A DNA stretch of 64,000 nucleotides from an uncultured Dorea sp. (GTDB lineage: Bacteria > Bacillota > Clostridia > Lachnospirales > Lachnospiraceae). Where the stretch lies: NCBI GenBank assembly GCA_948602995.1, contig CAPEBR010000017.1, forward strand, positions 1 through 64,000, given 5' to 3'. Below the pieces are notes generated by a model, which saw only the letters and a program-made list of their open reading frames with translations, did no database searches and was not told where the DNA came from. The translations under genes were made by a program, and so were the position numbers. Positions 53,096 through 60,732 of the stretch are shown one piece after another; the first letter of the stretch is position 1; every line of letters starts with the position of its first letter.

Positions 53096-53222
53096 TACTG
53101 TTCACACAGGTCTGTGCATTTACTGCACAGACCGTAAGAAAGTGATTCGGGAGTGAGCAAATCCCATTCGCGGAGCGAATTTTAGATGGATTTGCGAATG
53201 TTACTGCTCACGGAGTGAACCG
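53096..53222 (+). repeat. Dispersed hairpin repeat (family C), long copy
   Basis: About 127 bases. The left 77 match the copy at 14326, but the central hairpin differs by paired changes (GGTCTGTGCA with TGCACAGACC). The right half forms a second inverted repeat, GTGAGCA...ATTCGC with GCGAAT...TGCTCAC. It lies in the 339-base gap before hup, which otherwise holds the hup promoter and a possible CTGCCCCATT/AATGGGCAG hairpin at 53055-53090. Confidence 0.78.
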
Positions 53223-53265
53223 CAACATGTAATTGCAAAAATACGGATAAAACAATAGAATCACC

Positions 53266-53294
53266 TTGACAAACATTGTGAAAACAGTTATAAC
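53266..53294 (+). promoter_or_regulatory. Promoter of hup
   Basis: Perfect TTGACA at 53266, 17-base spacer, TATAAC at 53289, about 55 bases before the HU start; a strong housekeeping promoter. Confidence 0.85.
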
Positions 53295-53347
53295 AGTAAC
53301 TAAAGGCAAAAGCCCCAGAGTTAAAAACAAGAGGAGGAAATTTATCC

Positions 53348-53623
53348 ATGAACAAAACAGAATTAGTAGCAGCTATTGCCAGCCAGGCAGAAATATCAAA
53401 AAAAGATTCTGAAAAAGCATTAAAAGCTTTTGTTGATGTAGTTACAGCAGAACTGAAGAAGGACCGCAAGGTACAGTTAGTGGGATTTGGTACATTTGAG
53501 ACGAGCACAAGGGCTGCAAGAGAGGGGAGAAATCCGCAGACAGGGGATACGATGAGAATTGACGCCTGCAGAGTTCCGAAGTTTAAAGCGGGTAAGGCAT
53601 TAAAGGATGCTGTTAATGAGTAG
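53348..53623 (+). CDS. hup: DNA-binding protein HU
   Basis: A 91-residue histone-like protein. It starts MNKTELVAAIASQAEIS and has the dimer core ALKAFVDVVTAELKK, the arm VQLVGFGTFET and the DNA-binding hairpin region RAAREGRNPQTG. It compacts and bends DNA as a homodimer. It has its own strong promoter and a terminator at 53646. As in Bacillus relatives, it stands next to the rqcP-yabP-yabQ-divIC run. Confidence 0.97.
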   Translation: MNKTELVAAIASQAEISKKDSEKALKAFVDVVTAELKKDRKVQLVGFGTFETSTRAAREGRNPQTGDTMRIDACRVPKFKAGKALKDAVNE

Positions 53624-53645
53624 ATAACAGACTTGGTTTGAGAGC

Positions 53646-53677
53646 AGCAGGGAGGCTTTGGTCTCTCTGCTTTTTTG
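53646..53677 (+). terminator. Terminator of hup
   Basis: AGCAGGGAG pairs with CTCTCTGCT (one G-T pair), then TTTTTT. Confidence 0.85.
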
Positions 53678-53722
53678 TCTGACAGATATAAATTATGAAT
53701 ATTTATAGGAGGAACAGGGGAT

Positions 53723-53962
53723 ATGAGACTGGATAAATTTTTGAAGGTATCACGATTGATTAAGCGCAGAACAGTGGCAAATGAGGCGTGTGATGCGGGA
53801 CGGGTCTTTGTAAACGGGAAAGCTTCCAAGGCTTCGGTAAAGGTAAAAGCAGGAGATATAATCGAAATCCAGTTTGGAACAAAGATGGTTAAGGTCGAGG
53901 TGCTGGATATTCAGGAGACAACGAAGAAGGACGAAGCAAAAGAATTATATAGATATTTGTAA
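53723..53962 (+). CDS. rqcP: RqcP, S4-domain ribosome quality-control factor
   Basis: A 79-residue S4 RNA-binding domain (MRLDKFLKVSRLIKRRTVAN, GRVFVNGKASKASVKVKAGD), the former YabO/YlmH-like protein now known as RqcP. It works with RqcH to add Ala tails on stalled large ribosomal subunits. AGGAGG precedes the start. It lies 43 bases before yabP, the conserved Firmicute order. Confidence 0.92.
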   Translation: MRLDKFLKVSRLIKRRTVANEACDAGRVFVNGKASKASVKVKAGDIIEIQFGTKMVKVEVLDIQETTKKDEAKELYRYL

Positions 53963-54005
53963 TAAAAGGAAACAGCCTTTCATATGATTATTAAGAAAGG
54001 TTGTG

Positions 54006-54296
54006 ATGCGCATGGAAGAAAGAGTGATGCAGAAAAACCATAAACTCGTTGTAAATAATCGAAAAACGAGTATGGTAACAGGGGTTATAGACGTGCTTTC
54101 TTTTGATTTAAATGAAATACTTCTGGAGACGGAGCAGGGAATGATGATGGTAAAAGGGACAGATCTCCATGTTAACAGGCTGAGCCTTGAGAAGGGGGAG
54201 GTGGATCTGTCAGGGAACATTGACAGCATCTCATACTCCGATGTGCATGCAGGGGCCAGGCAGGGGGAAAATCTGCTTTCAAAGTTATTCAGGTAA
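54006..54296 (+). CDS. yabP: Sporulation protein YabP
   Basis: A 96-residue YabP-family protein (NHKLVVNNRKTSMVTGVIDV, then ILLETEQGMMMVKGTDLHV and LSLEKGEVDLSGNIDSISY). It is needed for spore formation in Bacillus; its molecular role is not well known. Three possible starts lie close together. The ATG at 54006 has AGAAAGG with five bases of spacing. The stop is 7 bases before yabQ. Confidence 0.92.
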   Translation: MRMEERVMQKNHKLVVNNRKTSMVTGVIDVLSFDLNEILLETEQGMMMVKGTDLHVNRLSLEKGEVDLSGNIDSISYSDVHAGARQGENLLSKLFR

Positions 54297-54303
54297 TACG
54301 AAG

Positions 54304-54615
54304 ATGGCAGGAATTGAAAGAGAAGTAATTGTATTTGTCGTAGCGGTACTCGCAGGGGCAAGCATCAGACTTACATATAGATGTTTAACATGTTTCCGTG
54401 AAATTATAAAGCACAGCCTTATACTAATGGGAATAGAAGATCTTGTGTTTTGGTTCAGTGCAGCTATCTATTTGTTTATACAAATTTACCAAACAAATAG
54501 TGGTAGAATCCGATGGCATTTTATACTAGGTGTTGTGATTGGTGCTGTACTGATGTCGCTTCTAGTAAAAAAGTTGAAAAATTTTTGGAAGATTTTTTTG
54601 CGCAAAAAGTGTTGA
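54304..54615 (+). CDS. yabQ: Spore cortex protein YabQ
   Basis: A 103-residue membrane protein with about three hydrophobic segments (VIVFVVAVLAGASIRLTY, LVFWFSAAIYLFIQIY, HFILGVVIGAVLMSLL), the YabQ pattern. In Bacillus it is required for cortex formation. The ribosome site is weak (GAAG), but position between yabP and divIC supports it. It is shorter than the Bacillus protein. Confidence 0.85.
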   Translation: MAGIEREVIVFVVAVLAGASIRLTYRCLTCFREIIKHSLILMGIEDLVFWFSAAIYLFIQIYQTNSGRIRWHFILGVVIGAVLMSLLVKKLKNFWKIFLRKKC

Positions 54616-54699
54616 TAATCAATTTGAAAGAAGATAAGATAAGGATATTCCAGGGAGTTGAATTCGCCGGCGCGAAAGTCGGTATAAGGGTGAAATATT

Positions 54700-55035
54700 A
54701 TGAAACATGTAAGAAGCAAAAGCCGCAGAAGGCGGCAGAAGCGGTATGTAAGCCAGAACGCGAACCGGCACAGACGCAGCATGTTTGCAGTAGGTATTGT
54801 AATTCTGTTATTAATGGCTGTTGTGTCTGCGAATGCTGTATCACTCCGCGAAAAGGACAGGATCTATCAGGCGCAGGAGGCAGAGCTTCGGAAGCAGATT
54901 GAAGATGAAAAAGAGCGCGCTTCTGAGATCGATGAGTTGGAAGAATACGTGGGAACAGATGAGTATGTCGAGGAAGTAGCGAAGGACAAGCTGGGACTGG
55001 TGAACAAAAACGAGATCATCTTTAAGGCAAAGTGA
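54700..55035 (+). CDS. divIC: DivIC/FtsB-like septum protein
   Basis: A 111-residue bitopic membrane protein. It has a very basic cytosolic N terminus (RSKSRRRRQKR), one membrane helix (FAVGIVILLLMAVVSANA, near 30-48), an extracellular coiled coil (REKDRIYQAQEAELRKQIED) and the family ending EYVEEVAKDKLGLVNKNEIIF. It takes part in septum assembly with FtsL and DivIB. In the standard order it is followed by spoIIE; here a composite REP unit separates the two. Confidence 0.92.
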   Translation: MKHVRSKSRRRRQKRYVSQNANRHRRSMFAVGIVILLLMAVVSANAVSLREKDRIYQAQEAELRKQIEDEKERASEIDELEEYVGTDEYVEEVAKDKLGLVNKNEIIFKAK

Positions 55036-55111
55036 CAGTAACAAGAGGACAAGAGAGAGGTACGGAAGAAAAAGCTTCGGGCAGTATGCCCGGAGCTTTT
55101 TCCGGGTTCCG

Positions 55112-55212
55112 GTTGGGGACGGGGCATTTTTAAAAATGCCCCGTCCCCAACTAAAAAAGGGACAGGTCATTTTAAATCTGGGACGGGGCGTTTTTAAAAT
55201 CGCCCCGTCCCC
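55112..55212. repeat. Composite REP unit (palindromes 10 and 11)
   Basis: Palindrome 55112-55151, a linker with AAAAAAGGGACAGG, then palindrome 55180-55212. It has the same plan as 34219-34319. It fills the gap between divIC and spoIIE, ending 20 bases before the spoIIE start. Confidence 0.92.
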
Positions 55213-55232
55213 AACCGAAGGGAGTATAGCGA

Positions 55233-56642
55233 ATGCCTGATTTGAAAGAGAGAGAGAAGAGCACCTTCCTGAATCCGTATGTTATCCAGATGGACAAGCT
55301 TGCAGATTCGCTGGGTCATCTGTCGGACACGTTTTTGAAGCTTGCGGACTACAGGAGGACATTTACGAAGGAAGAGAATGAGGATATGTTCCGTCGTGTT
55401 ACGGAGAAGGTGTGTGAGAATTGTGAGAACAAGGAAGGGTGTCTGGGGGAGAGGCGGCTTGTGACCTATCACATGATGTATGAGATTCTGTGTGCTGTGG
55501 AGGAATATGGTGCGGAGCTGAATGTGGAACTTAAGAGGAGGCTTCAGAAGCAGTGTATTCTGGCGCCCCGGTTTCTGAGGGAGACACTGGAGACCTTTGA
55601 GAGTGCGAAGCAGAGGCTGGTATGGAATAATAAGCTGGTGCAGAACCGGGAGGGGTATGCGAAGCAGCTTGAGAATTTTGCAAAGACCATCCGGTATACG
55701 ACACGGGAACTGGACGCGGGGATTTTTGAGGATGAGCATCTAGAGAAGAAGATTAAGACGCATTTGCGGAAATCAGGGGTGAAGATGTTGTCTTCCGTGT
55801 TTTATATTACGCCAAATGGGAAATATGAGATTCATCTTACAATTAAGGCAACCAAAGGGCATGTGGTTCCGGTTAAGGAGCTGGCGGCTGAGGTGGGGAG
55901 CCTTGTGGGGCGTATTATGATGCCGGAGCAGGGGGAGCGGCCCATTGTGGGAGATGAGTATTGTACAGTTACCTGTGTGGAGGGAGCCAGGTTTCATACA
56001 TTACAGGGGATTGCAAAGATCGGAAAGGACTGTGACCGGATTTCGGGAGATACTTTTCTTTTGACGGATCTTCCGGGAGGCAAGAAGGGAGCAGCGCTCT
56101 CAGACGGTATGGGAGCCGGTGAGGAGGCGTTCAGGGAGAGCACTATGGTGGTAGAGCTTTTAGAAGAGCTTCTTGACGCCGGTTTTCCGGTAAAGACAGC
56201 CATCCAGCTTATGAACACAGCGCTTGTGATTGGGCGGGAGGAGGTGCGTTTTTCAACAATTGATGTGTGCCTTTTTGATCTGTACAGCGGGGAATGCGAG
56301 TTCGTGAAGGCTGGCGCCGCTGCTACGTTTATTAAGAAGGAAGACAAGGTAGAAAAGATTCATTCGGCTGCGCTTCCCATAGGCGTAATACAGGATATTG
56401 AGATTGATACACAGACAAGGGAGCTGACCTCAGGGGATTTTGTGATTATGGTGACGGACGGGGTACTAGATGCACTTCCGCCTGCCAGGCAGGACAGCCT
56501 GATGAGTCAGTTTATCAGCGAGGCAGATATGCAGAACCCCAAGGAGCTTGCACACCACATTCTGGAGCGGGTATTGGAGTGTTCGGGGGAAAAACCGGTA
56601 GATGATATGACGATTTTGGTAATAGGAGTGTGGAGAATCTAA
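55233..56642 (+). CDS. spoIIE: SpoIIE-type PP2C phosphatase without membrane domain
   Basis: A 469-residue SpoIIE-family Ser/Thr phosphatase that should dephosphorylate the anti-anti-sigma factor SpoIIAA and release sigma-F. The C-terminal 220 residues have PP2C metal motifs: ALSDGMGAGEEA, then FSTIDVCLFDLYSGE, VIMVTDGVLDALP and DDMTILVIGV. The N-terminal half is soluble, with a Cys cluster CENCENKEGC and long helices. Bacillus SpoIIE (about 827 residues) starts with about ten membrane helices; none are present here, and none are encoded between divIC and this start. Gene order (divIC-spoIIE-tilS-hpt-ftsH) identifies it as the spoIIE position. Confidence 0.87.
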   Translation: MPDLKEREKSTFLNPYVIQMDKLADSLGHLSDTFLKLADYRRTFTKEENEDMFRRVTEKVCENCENKEGCLGERRLVTYHMMYEILCAVEEYGAELNVELKRRLQKQCILAPRFLRETLETFESAKQRLVWNNKLVQNREGYAKQLENFAKTIRYTTRELDAGIFEDEHLEKKIKTHLRKSGVKMLSSVFYITPNGKYEIHLTIKATKGHVVPVKELAAEVGSLVGRIMMPEQGERPIVGDEYCTVTCVEGARFHTLQGIAKIGKDCDRISGDTFLLTDLPGGKKGAALSDGMGAGEEAFRESTMVVELLEELLDAGFPVKTAIQLMNTALVIGREEVRFSTIDVCLFDLYSGECEFVKAGAAATFIKKEDKVEKIHSAALPIGVIQDIEIDTQTRELTSGDFVIMVTDGVLDALPPARQDSLMSQFISEADMQNPKELAHHILERVLECSGEKPVDDMTILVIGVWRI

Positions 56643-56801
56643 AGAATACTTGCATTTTTCGGAAAATTTCTATAAGATGAAAGAAAGAGTTATTGTCCCG
56701 GGCATCCGAACATGGAAGCCTGGGCTAAGGAACTGTGAAAAAATTACTTTAGCAAATTGCACAGGATTTTTTGCATTTCCTAAGTGCAGAGGGGTTCCCG
56801 T
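56643..56801 (+). promoter_or_regulatory. tilS upstream region with hairpin
   Basis: A possible promoter (TTGCAT at 56650, TAAGAT at 56673) is followed by a GC-rich hairpin CCCGGGC...GCCTGGG around 56700-56727. The hairpin may be part of a leader or terminate spoIIE transcripts; no T-run follows. Confidence 0.4.
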
Positions 56802-58163
56802 ATGTATGAGAAGGTAAAGGCGTACGTAGAGCGTTATCATATGCTTGCGGAAAATGATAAAGTGATTATAGGCGTATCTGGAGGTGCAGACTCAGTATGC
56901 CTTCTTTTCATACTTTTAAAGCTGTCGGAGGAAACAGGGATTGCGTTTCACTGTGTTCACGTACATCATGGAATCAGGGGGGCGGATGCGGACCGGGATG
57001 AGGCATTCGTACGCAGGATGTGTGCGGAGGAGGGCGTTGCGCTTACCGTTCACAGGGAAAATGTCCCGGCTTATGCCAGGGAGCACGGCCTTACGGAGGA
57101 GGAGGCCGGACGTGAGGTAAGAAGAGAGGCGTTTGAACGGGCCTTAAGAGAACAGAAAGGGACGAAGATTGCCCTTGCCCACCATATGAATGATAACGCG
57201 GAGACCGTTCTGTGGAACCTGTGCAGGGGCGCTGCCCTTAAGGGAATGGGAGGAATTGCCCCGGTATCCGGCAGGTGGATCCGCCCGCTTTTGTGCGTGA
57301 AACGTGCAGAGATTGAATCATATCTGGGAAAATGGGGAATATCTTATTGTGAAGATAAGACAAATATGCAGAATATTTATACGAGAAACCGGATTCGGAA
57401 TGAGATTATACCCCTTATGGAAAGCAGGATGAATGAGCAGACAGTCCTTCACATAGCAGAGACAGCACAGAGGATGCGTACCCTCGGGGATTATATTGGC
57501 CGGGAGGCAGTAAGGCTCCTTCATACATGTACGGTAAAAGAGGGGGAAGGGGGACTGCTGCTTGGAACCAGGGACTATTACCGGATTGATGAGGCACTTA
57601 AGCCCTATGTTCTCTATGAAGCAATCTGCACGGCCGCAGGGCACAGGAAGGATATTGAGGCAGTTCATGTGAGACTTACGGAGGAACTTCTGAAAAAACA
57701 GCCGGGGCGCAGGCTTGATTTTCCTTATGGACTGACCGCTGTCCGCTGCTATGAAGGGATACGATTTTCAACACAGAAAATGGCTGCCAGGGAGGAGGAA
57801 GATGCCGGTTTTCAACTTCGGATTATAAAAAAATGTGAATCAGCGGAGACATTTCCACAAAAAAACTACACGAAATGGTTTGACTATGATATAATTAAGA
57901 ATACTGTTAAAATAAGGCACAGGGAACCGGGTGATTATCTTACAATAGATAAATATGGGAATACCCAGAAGCTGAAACAGTTTTTTATTAATCAGAAGAT
58001 ACCGCAGGAAAAGCGCAGCAGGATCTGGCTTGCGGCGGACGGTCCGCATATTATGTGGGTTGTAGGCTACAGGCAGAACCAGATGTATCAGGTGACAGAC
58101 AAAACAAGCCGGATTCTGGAGATTGAGTTTTACGGAGGAGAAAAAGATGGCAGAGACGATTAG
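56802..58163 (+). CDS. tilS: tRNA(Ile)-lysidine synthase
   Basis: A 453-residue enzyme that converts C34 of the CAU-anticodon tRNA-Ile to lysidine. The PP-loop is VIIGVSGGADSVCLL near residue 25, followed by CVHVHHGIRGADADRDEAFV, ALAHHMNDNAETVLWNLCRGA and RNRIRNEIIPLM. The C-terminal domain ends near LKQFFINQKIPQEKRSRIWL. The start at 56802 follows AGGGG. It overlaps hpt by 17 bases, a conserved coupling. Confidence 0.94.
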   Translation: MYEKVKAYVERYHMLAENDKVIIGVSGGADSVCLLFILLKLSEETGIAFHCVHVHHGIRGADADRDEAFVRRMCAEEGVALTVHRENVPAYAREHGLTEEEAGREVRREAFERALREQKGTKIALAHHMNDNAETVLWNLCRGAALKGMGGIAPVSGRWIRPLLCVKRAEIESYLGKWGISYCEDKTNMQNIYTRNRIRNEIIPLMESRMNEQTVLHIAETAQRMRTLGDYIGREAVRLLHTCTVKEGEGGLLLGTRDYYRIDEALKPYVLYEAICTAAGHRKDIEAVHVRLTEELLKKQPGRRLDFPYGLTAVRCYEGIRFSTQKMAAREEEDAGFQLRIIKKCESAETFPQKNYTKWFDYDIIKNTVKIRHREPGDYLTIDKYGNTQKLKQFFINQKIPQEKRSRIWLAADGPHIMWVVGYRQNQMYQVTDKTSRILEIEFYGGEKDGRDD

Positions 58164-58674
58164 TATATTGCACAGTGAGGAAGAGGTCGCGAAGAGGGTT
58201 GAAGAACTGGGCCGGATGATCAGTGAGGATTATAAGGGGAAGCAGATTCATCTGATCTGTGTTCTAAAGGGGGGCGTATTTTTTATGTGCGAGCTGGCCA
58301 AAAGAATCAGCGTTCCGGTTTCCATGGATTTTATGAGTGTGAGCAGCTACGGAGACGGGACTTCATCAAGTGGCGTGGTGAAGATTGCAAAGGATCTGGA
58401 TGAGCCGCTGGAGGGCAGGGATGTACTTGTGGTGGAGGATATTGTTGATTCGGGCAGGACGCTCTCCTATCTCCTTGAAATCCTTGCAAAGCGCCGCCCG
58501 AACAGTATGAGGCTGTGCACCCTGCTGGATAAACCGGACAGGAGGATCCGGGATGTGAAGGTGGACTATACCGGATTCGAGATTGAGGATCGGTTCGTAG
58601 TAGGATACGGGCTTGATTATGCACAAAAATATAGAAATCTACCATACATCGGAGTTTTGGAAGGTGTGGAGTAG
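58147..58674 (+). CDS. hpt: Hypoxanthine phosphoribosyltransferase
   Basis: A 175-residue purine-salvage enzyme using PRPP. Motifs are LICVLKGGVFF, the PRPP loop VLVVEDIVDSGRTL and DRFVVGYGLDYAQKYRNLP. GGAGGAG lies before the ATG, inside the tilS 3' end. It is followed 17 bases later by ftsH. Confidence 0.96.
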   Translation: MAETISILHSEEEVAKRVEELGRMISEDYKGKQIHLICVLKGGVFFMCELAKRISVPVSMDFMSVSSYGDGTSSSGVVKIAKDLDEPLEGRDVLVVEDIVDSGRTLSYLLEILAKRRPNSMRLCTLLDKPDRRIRDVKVDYTGFEIEDRFVVGYGLDYAQKYRNLPYIGVLEGVE

Positions 58675-58691
58675 AAAGGGGCTTAAGTAGG

Positions 58692-60527
58692 TTGAATACA
58701 AGAAAGAACAGAGGACTGGGCAGCGGGATGCTGCTCTCGCTTATCATCATTTTATTTGCAATGCTATGGTTCACGAACCGCTTTGACCAGAGGGAAGATG
58801 AGATTACCTGGAAGAAGTTCGAGAGCATCATTGATTCAGAAAAAGTAAGAAATATTATCATCACCCAGAATAAAGCGGTTCCTACCGGACGTGTACAGCT
58901 TACGCTGAGAGGAGACGAAGGAGATGAGATTTGCTATCTGTACGTGTCAGACGTAAATGATATCCAGGATTATTTGCAGGAGAAGAATATTTCATATGTG
59001 ATGCCGGACATTCCGCAGGATAACTGGTTTGCAACGACAATTCTGCCGGTGCTTATTACAGTAGGCGCGCTTTTGGTCATTTTTTTCCTCATGAACCGTC
59101 AGGGCGGCGGGGGCAATGCCAAGGCCATGAATTTTGGAAAGAGCCGCGCACGGCTGAGCACGGACAGTGACAAGAAGATTACGTTCGGCCAGGTGGCAGG
59201 GCTTAAGGAGGAAAAGGAAGAGCTGGAGGAGATTGTAGATTTCTTAAAGGCTCCGAAGAAATATATCCAGGTGGGAGCCAGAATTCCCAAGGGCGTGCTT
59301 CTTGTAGGACCTCCGGGTACGGGTAAGACGCTGCTTGCCAAGGCGGTTGCCGGGGAGGCGGGTGTGCCGTTTTTCACGATTTCAGGATCTGATTTTGTGG
59401 AAATGTTTGTCGGCGTGGGAGCCTCCCGTGTCCGTGATCTGTTCGAGGATGCGAAGAGAAATGCACCATGTATTATTTTTATAGATGAGATTGACGCCGT
59501 GGCCAGAAGAAGAGGAACCGGTATGGGCGGCGGACATGATGAGAGGGAGCAGACGCTGAACCAGCTTCTTGTAGAGATGGACGGATTCGGGGTAAACGAA
59601 GGAATTATTGTAATGGCGGCCACGAACCGCGTGGATATCCTTGATCCGGCGATTTTACGGCCAGGCCGTTTTGACCGTAAGGTTATGGTGGGAAGGCCGG
59701 ATGTCCAGGGAAGAGAAGAGATTCTCCGCGTCCATGCAAAGGGCAAGCCCTTAAGCGAGGAGATTGACCTTAAACAGATTGCCCAGACAACGGCGGGCTT
59801 TACCGGGGCGGATCTTGAGAATCTCCTTAATGAAGCGGCGATTATCTCTGCAAAGGAAGGACGCATGTTTCTCCTCCAGGAGGATGTTAAGAAGGCGTTC
59901 GTTAAGGTGGGAATCGGAGCAGAGAAGAAAAGCCGTGTTATTTCCGATAAGGAAAAGAAGATTACTGCATTTCATGAGGCAGGGCATGCAATTTTATTCC
60001 ACGTCCTTCCGGATGTGGGGCCGGTGTACAGTGTGTCCATCATTCCTACCGGGGGAGCAGGCGGATATACAATGCCGCTGCCTGAGAGGGATGAGATGTT
60101 TAACACAAAAGGGAAGATGCTGCAGGATATTACGGTGGCGCTTGGCGGACGTGTGGCAGAGGAAGAGGTATTTGACGATATTACAACCGGAGCTTCCCAG
60201 GATATCAAGCAGGCGACAGGACTGGCAAAGTCCATGGTGACGAAGTTCGGTATGTCTGAGACCGTGGGACTGATTAATTATGACGATGACAGTGAGGAGG
60301 TGTTCATCGGGCGTGATCTGACACATACACAGAGACGCTACGGGGAGAGTGTGGCGACCGTGATCGATAAGGAAGTGAAGCGTATTATTGATGAGTGCTA
60401 TGCAAAGGCAAAGGAGATTATTCATCAGTATGATAATGTGCTTCACGCCTGCGCAGATCTTTTGCTGGAGAAGGAAAAGATATCCAGGGAGGAGTTTGAA
60501 GCTTTATTTAGCAGTGGAGAAAACTGA
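58692..60527 (+). CDS. ftsH: ATP-dependent zinc metalloprotease FtsH
   Basis: A 611-residue membrane-bound AAA+ protease. Two N-terminal membrane helices (MLLSLIIILFAMLWF and TTILPVLITVGALLVIFFLM) flank a short extracellular domain. The ATPase module has Walker A GPPGTGKT, Walker B IIFIDEIDAV and the second region of homology ATNRVDILDPAILRPGRFDR. The protease zinc site is HEAGH with a downstream Asp. Translation starts at TTG (58692), 17 bases after hpt, with GAAAGGGG upstream. It degrades membrane and regulatory proteins and is needed for sporulation in Bacillus. Confidence 0.96.
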   Translation: MNTRKNRGLGSGMLLSLIIILFAMLWFTNRFDQREDEITWKKFESIIDSEKVRNIIITQNKAVPTGRVQLTLRGDEGDEICYLYVSDVNDIQDYLQEKNISYVMPDIPQDNWFATTILPVLITVGALLVIFFLMNRQGGGGNAKAMNFGKSRARLSTDSDKKITFGQVAGLKEEKEELEEIVDFLKAPKKYIQVGARIPKGVLLVGPPGTGKTLLAKAVAGEAGVPFFTISGSDFVEMFVGVGASRVRDLFEDAKRNAPCIIFIDEIDAVARRRGTGMGGGHDEREQTLNQLLVEMDGFGVNEGIIVMAATNRVDILDPAILRPGRFDRKVMVGRPDVQGREEILRVHAKGKPLSEEIDLKQIAQTTAGFTGADLENLLNEAAIISAKEGRMFLLQEDVKKAFVKVGIGAEKKSRVISDKEKKITAFHEAGHAILFHVLPDVGPVYSVSIIPTGGAGGYTMPLPERDEMFNTKGKMLQDITVALGGRVAEEEVFDDITTGASQDIKQATGLAKSMVTKFGMSETVGLINYDDDSEEVFIGRDLTHTQRRYGESVATVIDKEVKRIIDECYAKAKEIIHQYDNVLHACADLLLEKEKISREEFEALFSSGEN

Positions 60528-60562
60528 TAACTGCTGTGAAGGTACTGAGCAGTTGCGGGAAT

Positions 60563-60684
60563 TATACTCACGGCCAATGAAATCTGCCGTGAGTATCGCG
60601 CCAGCCACAGCCGCAAAGATTTCCTTATGTGGCTGTGCGCATGATGTTATACTGCACGGCAGATTTATCTGGCGCGCAGTATAA
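60563..60684 (+). repeat. Dispersed repeat family B, second long copy
   Basis: 122 bases with the same ends as the copy at 19175 (TATACTCACGGCCAATGAAA to GCGCGCAGTATAA). The middle has diverged, with an extra segment GCATGATGTTATACTGCACG. It fills most of the gap between ftsH and the GH13 gene. Confidence 0.8.
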
Positions 60685-60732
60685 ATATTTGCAGACGGTG
60701 AGAAAATGACTAAATAGAAGGGGTTGACAGTC

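Noticed and set aside
59099..59866. A 255-codon frame antisense to ftsH.
   Set aside because: It is fully covered by the conserved AAA domain of ftsH, and its Ser/Pro-rich translation is typical of a complementary-strand artefact.
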